Below are positions 1-7,090 of a DNA stretch of 64,000 bases, in pieces. The first letter of the stretch is position 1. Each line of letters begins with the position of its first letter. Source of the stretch: JAEUIX01 sp964611125 (GTDB lineage Bacteria > Planctomycetota > Phycisphaerae > Phycisphaerales > UBA1924); the NCBI GenBank assembly GCA_964611125.1, contig CAZSZO010000014.1:14617-78616 (forward strand), in the 5' to 3' direction. The notes under the pieces were generated by a model. That model was not told the origin of the DNA, made no database searches, and worked only from the letters and a program-made list of their open reading frames with translations. Position numbers and translations under genes: made by a program.

Positions 1-61
1 TGTACGGGACATCTGGGGCAGCAAAGTGGGCGTGCGAGCGCGCGCTCGAGGAGGCAATCTC

Positions 62-559
62 ATGAATCGATGGAAACTCAGTCTGCATGAGGCGGGCCGC
101 GCGGTCGCCGCCTACGTGCTCACCAATCACAAGGTGGTGGCGAAGGTGTTCCATGATGGCTGCTCTTGCTGGCCATCACGGGAGCTCACTCCGGCGAGCA
201 AGGAAATCGTGTCAGCCATCGGGCCGCTGTCGGCGGCTCTCGCCGAGTGCGAACTGGAGCCGGCGCTCCCGCCACACTTGAGGAACAAGCTCGTCCAACT
301 GGAGGCCGTCGGGCAGATCGAGCCGTTCGACCACCTGCTGACCGATCTTCGGGCTTCCACCGAGCTCTCGCTCGCCGCCGAACTCCGCATGGACGGCCCG
401 GAGGACTGGTCGAACCGATGGTCCGAGCGCCGCGAGTGGGCCACCCCGCTCGCCGAGCAACTCATCAGCCAGCACCAAGCCCTGATCGTCAAGGCCGCGC
501 GGGAGCTGTTCCTGCACGGCGCTGTCGTGATCCCCCTTACGGAAAGGACGAAGTCATGA
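62..559 (+). CDS. Degenerate M41 (FtsH-peptidase)-like small protein
   Basis: This 165-residue protein starts at the ATG at 62, behind a strong GAGGAGG ribosome site at 48-54; an upstream in-frame ATG at 26 has no such site. Near the N-terminus it reads LHEAGRAVAAYVL. That closely resembles the HEAGHAV zinc-site helix of M41 (FtsH) peptidases, except that the second histidine is arginine. A GPLSAALAE stretch at about residue 55 also resembles small stand-alone M41-like proteins. There is no AAA domain and no membrane segment. With one zinc ligand lost it is probably not an active peptidase (inference). Its stop overlaps the next start (ATGA), so the two genes are likely translated together as cargo of the element whose integrase follows. 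Confidence 0.6.
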   Translation: MNRWKLSLHEAGRAVAAYVLTNHKVVAKVFHDGCSCWPSRELTPASKEIVSAIGPLSAALAECELEPALPPHLRNKLVQLEAVGQIEPFDHLLTDLRASTELSLAAELRMDGPEDWSNRWSERREWATPLAEQLISQHQALIVKAARELFLHGAVVIPLTERTKS

Positions 560-1245
560 TGTCACTCGCGCAGATCGCCCAGAACAAGAAGCAGCAGGCC
601 CGCACCGCGTTCATCAACGCGGCGTGGTCCGAGGAGCCGCCGGAGCGCCTCGCGGAACTGGCCAACGACGCCGGGATCGAGCTCGCGGCCGCGGACGCCA
701 TCCTCGCCCGCATCGCCGACGTCCGCAACGACTTGGACGCCGCCGACAGCGTCATGCGTCTGCGGCGTGCCGCGAGCAAGGCCAAGGCCCACTCGGATGC
801 GGTTGCCGCGCGGACGCAGGCCGCGATCGAGAAGCTCGAAGCGGAGGCGGAAGCGGCGGCACTCGAGACTGGCAGCGCGCTGCGCGAGGCTGGTGACGCT
901 GAGTCCGCCGCGCGGCGGGTGCTGGCCCTCTACGCCGACGGGCTCATCCCTGTGTCCCGCCTGCCCAAGGACGTGGTCGCGATGCTCGAGCGTGAAGAAC
1001 TGGAGGTCAAGGTCAACCAGGCCCACGCCGTGGTCATCGCCGCGACCAACAAGCGCAACAGCCTCCGCGAAGATGTGCAGCGGCTGGAGCGGGAGCTGCA
1101 GTACCTGCCCATCTCGCGCGACCGCAAGGAACAGGAGGCTCGGCTGAACGCCGAGATCGAGCGGGCCAAGGCCGCCCTCGCGGCCGCGGAGGCGCGGCTC
1201 AGCGACGCCGAGCGGGCCCACGCCAAGGCCCGCGCCGCTCTGTAG
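556..1245 (+). CDS. Coiled-coil protein, unknown function
   Basis: This 229-residue protein starts in a 4-base ATGA overlap with the preceding gene, with GGAAAGGA at 541-548 as ribosome site. It is rich in Ala, Glu, Arg and Lys. Two long charged heptad-like stretches are visible (about residues 60-115 and 145-229), separated by a short hydrophobic segment near LYADGLIPVSRLP. It has no signal peptide, no membrane segment and no recognisable catalytic motif. It is probably a structural or partner protein for the M41-like protein, because the two are translationally coupled. I do not recognise a family. The gene lies about 135 bases before the integrase, so it looks like part of the mobile element. 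Confidence 0.6.
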   Translation: MMSLAQIAQNKKQQARTAFINAAWSEEPPERLAELANDAGIELAAADAILARIADVRNDLDAADSVMRLRRAASKAKAHSDAVAARTQAAIEKLEAEAEAAALETGSALREAGDAESAARRVLALYADGLIPVSRLPKDVVAMLEREELEVKVNQAHAVVIAATNKRNSLREDVQRLERELQYLPISRDRKEQEARLNAEIERAKAALAAAEARLSDAERAHAKARAAL

Positions 1246-1381
1246 TCACGCACATCCCCGCATGCATCGCCCCCTGGCTTTGCCGCCGGGGGGCGACTTG
1301 ACCCGTGCCACCGGCCAGCCCTGACTGTGACCCCCGATCCCGGCAACCCGCCGAGGCCGGGGCGATGGAGACCCCCGCCCG

Positions 1382-2830
1382 ATGGGCACCGTGTTCCGCA
1401 AAGCCTGGACCGCACCCCTGCCGCCCGGCGCGGAGATCATCGTGCAGCGCGGCAAACGCCTGGCCCGCTACCAACTCCGCAACGGCAAAGTCCGCACCGC
1501 GGAGGTGTTCACCGCTGCCGACGGCCGCGTCCGCATTCGCGGCGAGACCAAGTCGTACATCGCCAAGTTCCGCGACGCCGCAGGGTTCTGGGTCGAGCGC
1601 CCGACCGGCTGCTCCGACGAAACCGCCGCACGGGCCGTGCTGGCCCAACTGGTGCGCCGGGCCGAGCTGATCCGCGCCGGCGTGATCACCCCCGAGGAGG
1701 ACGCTGCATCGCGGCACGGGGCCGAGTCGATCGAGACGAATCTGGACGCGTGGCGCGACCACCTGCGGCTCAAGGGCAGCACCGAGCACTGGTACATCCA
1801 GGCACGCCGCCGGGTGGCCCGCGTCGTCACCGACCGGGGTGTGAAGCGCCTCCGCGACTTCACGGCTGCGACGGTCGAGCGTTGGCTCCGGGATCAGGCC
1901 GACACTGGCATGTCCGCGGGCACGCGAAACGGCTATCGGCAGGCCTGCGTGACGTTCGTCAACTGGTGCGTCCGCGCTGGGCGGCTCACGCACAACCCGC
2001 TGCTGGCCGTCGCGGTGGCCGACCAGCGGGCCGACACGCGGCGGCAGCGCCGGGCCCTGACTGAAGAGGAATTGGCCCGCCTTCTGGACGCCGCCCAGCG
2101 CCGCCCGCTGGCCGACGCGCTGACCGTGCGGCGCGGTGAGGCGAAGGGGCAGTCTCAGGCGAAGGTGACCCCCGCGACGCGGGAGAACCTGCTCCGCATC
2201 GGCCGAGAGCGGGCACTGATCTACAAGACCCTTGTGCTTACGGGCCTGCGGAAGGGCGAACTGGCCAGCATCAATGTGGGCCAGGTCGATCTCGGCGGCC
2301 GGGTGCCGCACCTGTTGCTGAACGCCCGGGACGAGAAGAACCGCCGCGGGTCGGAGATCCCGCTGCGGACCGACCTTGCCGCAGACATCCACTCGTGGCT
2401 GGCCGACCGGCTGGCGTGGGCGCAGCAGGCTGCCCGCGATGCGGATGAGCCGATCCCCGCTGCGCTGCCGGGCGACGAGCCGCTGTTCGACGTGCCCGAC
2501 GGGCTGATCCGCATCTTCGACCGCGATCTGGTGTTCGCCGGTCTGGCCCGTGTCGAGAATCGCGGCGGCAAGGAGGTCGTCGTCAAGACCGACGACCGCG
2601 GCCGCACCATCGACATCCACGCCCTGAGGCACACCTTCGGCACCCACCTCTCGAAGGCGGGCGTCCCCCTCCGTACGGCGCAGGCCGCCATGCGGCACAG
2701 CGACCCGAGCCTCACGGCCAACGTCTACACCGATCCGAAACTGCTCGACGTGGCCGGGGCGGTGGCCAGCCTGCCGGACTTGCCGCTGGGGGCGGTCGGC
2801 GGGAAAAGCTGCGCTAGCCCGTGTCAATGA
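1382..2830 (+). CDS. Tyrosine recombinase / phage-type integrase
   Basis: This 482-residue site-specific recombinase has all the catalytic residues of the tyrosine family: Arg290 in TGLRKGEL, Lys319 in the beta-hairpin, His413 and Arg416 in HALRHTFGTHL, His439 in MRHSDPSLT and Tyr449 in ANVYTD. Residues about 115-210 form a SAM-like core-binding domain. The N-terminal ~75 residues resemble an arm-binding region (KVRTAEVF...YIAKFRDAAG), a layout I associate with planctomycete integrases. The ATG at 1382 has only a weak ribosome site. It lies about 2 kb from the 3' end of tRNA-Gly(CCC), a typical distance for an integrase and its attachment site, with a TAC operon between. It probably moves the element that continues beyond the left edge. 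Confidence 0.93.
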   Translation: MGTVFRKAWTAPLPPGAEIIVQRGKRLARYQLRNGKVRTAEVFTAADGRVRIRGETKSYIAKFRDAAGFWVERPTGCSDETAARAVLAQLVRRAELIRAGVITPEEDAASRHGAESIETNLDAWRDHLRLKGSTEHWYIQARRRVARVVTDRGVKRLRDFTAATVERWLRDQADTGMSAGTRNGYRQACVTFVNWCVRAGRLTHNPLLAVAVADQRADTRRQRRALTEEELARLLDAAQRRPLADALTVRRGEAKGQSQAKVTPATRENLLRIGRERALIYKTLVLTGLRKGELASINVGQVDLGGRVPHLLLNARDEKNRRGSEIPLRTDLAADIHSWLADRLAWAQQAARDADEPIPAALPGDEPLFDVPDGLIRIFDRDLVFAGLARVENRGGKEVVVKTDDRGRTIDIHALRHTFGTHLSKAGVPLRTAQAAMRHSDPSLTANVYTDPKLLDVAGAVASLPDLPLGAVGGKSCASPCQ

Positions 2831-2861
2831 TCGGCGATGCCCCTGAAGCAGGCCGTGATCT

Positions 2862-3407
2862 TCAGGACTTGGGAAGCTCCGAGACGGTGGCCCGTTTCGG
2901 TGGATCAACTAGACCTGCAAGTTGAGCGGCAGCGCCCGCACGAAGAAGTGGAAGTTCAAAAGACGGCAATCCCAACCGCATCAAGCTTGCCTGAACGTAC
3001 TCTCGGAGATACGGCCAAGCATTGTAGATGCCATTCACGCGAGCGAAGACATCTGCACTAGCGTCATCGACTTCACCGCGGCTCTCGACTGCGTCATACT
3101 CCAGTCGCATACGTGCATGCAACTCGACTCGCTTACTCGCTTCATCTGGGATCGGAGATGGAGCAATGAACTCGAAGCGCATTGCCACCTGCAGCACTTT
3201 GCCGTTTCGGACGACCGTCTGATCTGCGATTCCGATGCGCACAGCGGCCTCTCGCCCGTCCGCAAAGTCATCGTACTTCGCAGAACACTCGACGAAACGA
3301 ATCTCACGCAGTTCAAAGTGCCTCTGCGCATGGCCAACGCGATCCATGACTGCCTCGACAGAACGAGGATCTTTACCCTCCGCGTTTGTTTTGGACTTGC
3401 TCGTCAC
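2862..3407 (-). CDS. secB-like: SecB-like chaperone of a toxin-antitoxin-chaperone module
   Basis: This 181-residue protein carries SecB-fold signatures. The segment YNAWPYLREYVQ (128-139) followed by GLPSFELPLLR (146-156) matches the SecB core helix and the strand before it. Upstream are the strands MRFEFIAP and VELHARMRLEYDAV. I place the start at the GTG at 3407. It overlaps the antitoxin stop as GTGA and sits behind AAGGAAG; longer readings would run well into the antitoxin gene. Its position third in an operon with HigB- and HigA-like genes matches TAC systems, where a dedicated SecB-like chaperone binds and stabilises the antitoxin. It may also act as a general export chaperone. The gene is convergent with the integrase, 31 bases away. 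Confidence 0.85.
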   Translation of the reverse strand: MTSKSKTNAEGKDPRSVEAVMDRVGHAQRHFELREIRFVECSAKYDDFADGREAAVRIGIADQTVVRNGKVLQVAMRFEFIAPSPIPDEASKRVELHARMRLEYDAVESRGEVDDASADVFARVNGIYNAWPYLREYVQASLMRLGLPSFELPLLRAGAAAQLAGLVDPPKRATVSELPKS

Positions 3408-3814
3408 GCTGCGACTTCCTTGGACGTGGTGGAACTGCTGAGGCCGATCATGGGCGGCCAAGTAGCTTGGCGACTCCCCCAGTTCGAACTCTCGATACGC
3501 AGACTCTGAGCGGGCTGAGTCTGACAAAGAGTGATATCTTCACCGATGTCGCCGAGCGAGAGATGCGCAGAGCGATCAAGCGCAAACAGCAAATCACTCA
3601 GAGTGCGGAGGGTGAAATTGTTGTCACCACGCAGGATCTTTGTCACAAAAGCAGGCGACTTTCCGATACGCCGCGCGAGCTCCGCTCGAGAAACCGCCTG
3701 CTCGTGCATGAGTGAAGCGATCGCTTCAGTAGCCTGCATAATCAGGCGCTCCTGCTCGAGCGTTCGGCGTCCGCTCTCACTCGACTCCAGCTTTTCGATC
3801 CACTTCGCGGTCAT
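3404..3814 (-). CDS. higA: XRE-family antitoxin (HigA-like) with C-terminal tail
   Basis: This 136-residue protein has a helix-turn-helix domain at about residues 28-85, including ELARRIGKSPAFVTKILRG, as in HigA antitoxins. Its start overlaps the toxin stop (ATGA), with AAGGAGC as ribosome site. After the DNA-binding domain comes a ~45-residue tail with no predicted fold that carries Trp112 and Trp119 in NWGSRQATWPP. In known TAC systems an aggregation-prone C-terminal tail (ChAD) makes the antitoxin depend on the SecB-like chaperone. Tail length and exposed aromatics fit that role, but this is inference. It is expected to neutralise the toxin encoded just upstream and to repress the operon. 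Confidence 0.85.
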   Translation of the reverse strand: MTAKWIEKLESSESGRRTLEQERLIMQATEAIASLMHEQAVSRAELARRIGKSPAFVTKILRGDNNFTLRTLSDLLFALDRSAHLSLGDIGEDITLCQTQPAQSLRIESSNWGSRQATWPPMIGLSSSTTSKEVAA

Positions 3815-4182
3815 CGCCGCTCCTTCGCATTCCGGTTCACGTGCTCTTCTCTGATGCGATTGGCCCGATCAATCTCCGATTCCGGCCACTTGTCCTTCTT
3901 CTTCTTGAAGCCGTGGGTCAGGTACCAGACGTTCCCAACCCGAAAGGCTGCGATCCTGGCCTGATACTTCTTGAACCCAAAGATCTCGCCCCGCTCCTTC
4001 TTGAACTGCTCCTCGTTGGTGATCCGGCCTTGTTGCGTCATCACCTTGAAAGCTTGCCTTAGTCCCGCCAACTCCTGCTGCGAGGGTGCGTCCTTGCCGC
4101 GGGTGCTCTCCAGAAACTCCTTCGCAGGCATTCGCCCGCCGGAATCGACGGCATAGGCGATCACGCTCGCCGGGCCCTGCAT
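3811..4182 (-). CDS. higB: HigB/RelE-type toxin (Gp49-like)
   Basis: The toxin is first in the operon and reads FRVGNVWYLTHGFKKKKDKWP then EIDRANRIREEH at residues 80-114. This matches the LHGFxKKxxKTPxxEIxxAxxR signature of Gp49-like/HigB toxins, ribosome-dependent mRNA endonucleases. The start is uncertain. I use the ATG at 4182 (123 residues), which fits the family length; ATGs at 4212 and 4242 are in frame and would add 10 or 20 residues. No ribosome site decides between them. The last codons overlap the antitoxin start. With the two following genes it forms a compact toxin-antitoxin-chaperone operon carried by the integrative element, probably helping to maintain it or defend the host. 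Confidence 0.8.
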   Translation of the reverse strand: MQGPASVIAYAVDSGGRMPAKEFLESTRGKDAPSQQELAGLRQAFKVMTQQGRITNEEQFKKERGEIFGFKKYQARIAAFRVGNVWYLTHGFKKKKDKWPESEIDRANRIREEHVNRNAKERR

Positions 4183-4242
4183 CACGACTTGTTCTTCGGG
4201 AATCCCCGGCATCGGCTTTAACCCATAGGTTAACGACCACAA

Positions 4243-4788
4243 CCGGGCCAGTCAACCGGAATTCACGGAATCAAACCCGGCTCCGGGCATCTGCCCAGAT
4301 ATCGGGCCACGGGGTTCGTCTTCACCCATTACCGGTAGTCTAGCGAATTGGCCTGGCAACCGTGGCGGACGGAAGTGCGCTCAGCTGAAAGACGCGAACT
4401 CGATGGACCGAAACTGCCGCACCGGGTGGATCGACAACCTTGCGGGCTCACCCCCGGACACGGCCGTGGCAGCGGCCTTCGCACCGCGATGGTGCAACTG
4501 CGAGTAACCCGACACTGACAGCTTGCCGCATTCGCGGCACGTCGATGAGCAGCGAGAGCACGGTCAGGACCGGCAGCCTCAACCCCGCCACGCCTTGCAC
4601 AACCACTTGCACCTGCGCTTGCACACGCGCTTGCACAACCGAGCGTCCGCCCGGGTCATTCCCTGTCATCGTCGGGCTGTTCGCCACGATCCGGCCGCTC
4701 CCGCCCACCTCGCCGGAACTCGCGGATTCTGCGGGGTTTGTCAACGAAAAGCCGCCGGTGTCATGGTGTGACATCGGCGGCAGACAAA
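4243..4788. other. Non-coding junction between TAC operon and tRNA-Gly
   Basis: No convincing gene is visible in these 546 bases. Open frames on both strands lack ribosome sites and family resemblance. The stretch should contain the TAC promoter at its left end and the chromosome-element junction at its right end. Its only obvious structure is the four-fold TTGCAC repeat at 4595-4636. Confidence 0.5.
4595..4642. repeat. Four TTGCAC repeats at exact 12-base spacing
   Basis: TTGCAC occurs at 4595, 4607, 4619 and 4631. The six-base spacers are AACCAC, CTGCGC, ACGCGC and AACCGA. The regular spacing of little more than one helix turn and the place beside the tRNA end of an integrative element suggest protein-binding sites, for example integrase arm sites or iterons. 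This is inference. Confidence 0.6.
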
Positions 4789-4859
4789 GCGGGCGACCGG
4801 GATCGAACCGGCGACATTCAGCTTGGGAAGCTGACGTTCTACCGCTGAACTACGCCCGC
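4789..4859 (-). tRNA. tRNA-Gly (anticodon CCC)
   Basis: The minus strand folds as a complete 71-base tRNA. The acceptor stem is GCGGGCG/CGCCCGC, the D arm contains TAGTTCAGCGGTAGAAC, the anticodon stem is TCAGC/GCTGA with loop TTCCCAA, and the T loop is GTTCGATC. The anticodon CCC reads GGG (glycine), and the sequence is very similar to E. coli glyU. CCA is not encoded. The 3' end points toward the integrase-bearing element, so this gene is the likely attachment site. Confidence 0.95.
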
Positions 4860-4978
4860 AGCTGCTCTCAGTGTATCGCTCCCGCCGGGGCCCCGCCACC
4901 TCTTGCCGACAGGGGGTAGCGCCAGGTGTGGTGGTACCCGCCGGGGGCGTTCCGCTCGGCTCGCGGGCGCCACTCGGC

Positions 4979-6367
4979 TTACGCCTGCCACAGCAGCTTC
5001 GGCGCCCGTTCGCCGCGTTGTTCATCGTCGGGAGAGTTGGCCTCGCTTCCCGGCTGGCCAAAAAAGAGCATGGCCAGGGCCGTGCGGGCGGATCGGGTGC
5101 GGACATCATCGCGCCCGCCCGGGAACCAGAATCGGCGGACATCGCACGCCGCGGCGCCCGGCTGCGGAACGCCCGGCTGCGGGACGCCGGTTCCACCCGC
5201 AACAGGCCGCCAGGCGTGCGCGATCCACACCGTGCCGACCGGCTTGGCATCCGTCCCGCCGCCCGGCCCGGCCACGCCCGTGATCGCGAGCGCGTGGTCG
5301 GACTGACAGCGGCTCAGGCCGCCGATCGCCATCGCCCGCGCCACCGGTTCGCTCACGGCGCCGTGCTGCTCGATCAGCTCCGCCGGCACCCCCGTGAGGC
5401 TCGTCTTGAGCGCGTTGGCATAGGTCACCAGGCCCCCCACCACCACCGCCGATGAACCCGGCACTTCCGTGAGCATCCCAGCAAGCAGGCCCCCGGTGCA
5501 TGACTCCACCGTCGCCACCGTCCGTCCAGCGGTCCGCAGCCGGCCAATCACCGCGCTGGCGAGCGTGTCGGCCCCTGTGCCGAAGATGTACCGGCCCAGG
5601 CGGCTGCGCACCTCGGCCTCGGCCTCCGCGAGCAACTCGTCGGCACGGGCGCGGCTGGCATCACCCTCGTAGCGAATGCGGATGGTCAGCACCGCTCCCG
5701 ACGCGGTGATCCCCACCAGCGGGTTGCGATCACGGGCCGTCAGCCCGGCGAGCTTGTCGACAGCGTCCGACTCGCCCAGGCCGATCAGTTGCAGCAGCCG
5801 CGTCGCCACCAGCCGCCCCGGCTGCGGCCGCAGTTCGCTCAGCACCGCCCGCTCGAACATCGGCCGCAGCTCACCCGGCGGCCCGGGCAGGCAATAGACA
5901 TCCGTCAGCCCATGCGCCGCGGCGACGGTGATCCGGGCGTGCAGGCCCGGGGCGGTGCCATTGGCGTTGGCCAGGCAGCGTGCCGAGGCGGGTCGACGCG
6001 CCTGCCGCAGCTGCCGCTCCGTCACCTCGCGCCCGCGGGCCCGCAGCCGCGCCTCCAGGGCCGCCCGGGCGTCGCCATCCTCAACCAGCGGCTCGCCCAT
6101 CACCTGAGCCAGCGCGTGGCGCGTGAGGTCGCCATCGGTCGGGCCCAGCCCGCCCGACATAATCAGCAGCGGCGCTGATTCCGCCAGCCGCCGGATGCTG
6201 GCGACCAGTTGACCCATGTCGTCGCCCACCGTCAGGTGCTCAAGGGGGATGATCCCGGCGGTCGTCAGCAGGTCGGCGAAGTACCTTGAATTCGTGTCCA
6301 GCAACTGCCCGATGAGCAGTTCATCGCCAGTCGACAGGATCGCCGCGCGGGTGTGGTTCGGGAGCAT
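4979..6367 (-). CDS. cinA: CinA family protein (MoCF_biosynth + PncC amidohydrolase)
   Basis: This 462-residue protein has the two-domain CinA layout. The N-terminal MoeA/Mog-like domain starts at AILSTGDELLIGQLLDTNS and contains MSGGLGPTDGD. The C-terminal PncC domain contains TVESCTGGLLAG, a VTYANALK stretch and the ITGVAGPGGGT loop. In characterised relatives the C-terminal domain deamidates nicotinamide mononucleotide in NAD salvage and the N-terminal domain acts on ADP-ribose-like substrates. A small insertion near the C-terminus, GVPQPGVPQPG, comes from a 15-base imperfect direct repeat at about 5160-5190. It is the last of three minus-strand genes after murA and a membrane protein gene; tRNA-Gly lies downstream. 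Confidence 0.93.
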   Translation of the reverse strand: MLPNHTRAAILSTGDELLIGQLLDTNSRYFADLLTTAGIIPLEHLTVGDDMGQLVASIRRLAESAPLLIMSGGLGPTDGDLTRHALAQVMGEPLVEDGDARAALEARLRARGREVTERQLRQARRPASARCLANANGTAPGLHARITVAAAHGLTDVYCLPGPPGELRPMFERAVLSELRPQPGRLVATRLLQLIGLGESDAVDKLAGLTARDRNPLVGITASGAVLTIRIRYEGDASRARADELLAEAEAEVRSRLGRYIFGTGADTLASAVIGRLRTAGRTVATVESCTGGLLAGMLTEVPGSSAVVVGGLVTYANALKTSLTGVPAELIEQHGAVSEPVARAMAIGGLSRCQSDHALAITGVAGPGGGTDAKPVGTVWIAHAWRPVAGGTGVPQPGVPQPGAAACDVRRFWFPGGRDDVRTRSARTALAMLFFGQPGSEANSPDDEQRGERAPKLLWQA

Positions 6368-6410
6368 CGCAGAAGGTAGCCCAGCGCCCGGGCCCCCACG
6401 CAGAATGGGC

Positions 6411-6977
6411 CTATTTGCCGGGCCAGAGCAGCCCGAAGGACAGCCCCGCGACGCTGGCGTAGATCAGCCCATCCAGCACCGCGCCGGGGGCGCACGACCA
6501 GGGCCGCCCCCTCCAGATTGAATCGGTCAGGGCGTTTCCCCCATAGGCCAGAAACGCGATGGTCATCACCATCCGAAAGACGCTGAAGAACCCGTCCCCC
6601 GCGTGCAGCCCGCTGCCCGCGACGTAGGCCACCAGCAGGTTCACCACCAGCAGGTTCACCACCCACATCCCAAGCGAGCGCCCCATATTGGGCGGCTTGG
6701 CCATCACGGTCATGGTGCCCCACGGTCCGGTCTTGAGGCGCTCGGCGGCCTGCGGATTGTCCTTCACCTCCGCCGGGTCCATGCAGGGAAACATGAACAT
6801 CCCGCCTCCGGCCAGCCCCCACGACCGCACCGCCTCGAGCACCGCACCCTCCTTGTCGCCCAGTCTTTTGTAGTCATTCTTGTGGATCGGCGTGGCCATC
6901 CACACAATGCTGCTGGCGACGAAGATCCCCACCGTGCTGACGAGGATCGGAAGCCACAATGCGGTGAGTGAAACCAT
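6411..6977 (-). CDS. Hypothetical membrane protein
   Basis: This 188-residue protein, starting at the ATG at 6977 behind CGGAGA, begins with a hydrophobic segment (LTALWLPILVSTVGIFVASSIVW). Two to three more membrane segments lie in the C-terminal half, around WVVNLLVVNLLVAYVAG, FRMVMTIAFLAYGG and DGLIYASVAGLSFGLLW. Between them is a soluble loop with KNDYKRLGDKEGAVLEAVR and FPCMDPAEVKDNP. I recall similar unnamed membrane proteins in several phyla but know no function. It lies 43 bases upstream of cinA on the same strand, so the two may be co-transcribed. Confidence 0.75.
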   Translation of the reverse strand: MVSLTALWLPILVSTVGIFVASSIVWMATPIHKNDYKRLGDKEGAVLEAVRSWGLAGGGMFMFPCMDPAEVKDNPQAAERLKTGPWGTMTVMAKPPNMGRSLGMWVVNLLVVNLLVAYVAGSGLHAGDGFFSVFRMVMTIAFLAYGGNALTDSIWRGRPWSCAPGAVLDGLIYASVAGLSFGLLWPGK

Positions 6978-7090
6978 GGGGCAATCTCCGGGTGAGCGCG
7001 GATGACCAGAATCATCCGAACATACCAACCGGACACCTATCATGCAACATCCACAATTCGTTCAGGGAGCGGCCGGTCGCCAAAAGCCGG

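Noticed and set aside
1199..2908. 569-residue frame on the minus strand opposite the integrase
   Set aside because: The integrase has all catalytic residues; the antisense frame has only low-complexity Arg/Gly/Ala sequence.
4595..4642. CRISPR array
   Set aside because: Repeats are 6 bases with 6-base spacers, far shorter than CRISPR units, and no cas gene is present in the window.
4440..4919. Possible gene across the tRNA-Gly region
   Set aside because: It runs through the tRNA on the opposite strand, lacks a ribosome site, and its Thr/Cys repeats are the product of the TTGCAC motif.
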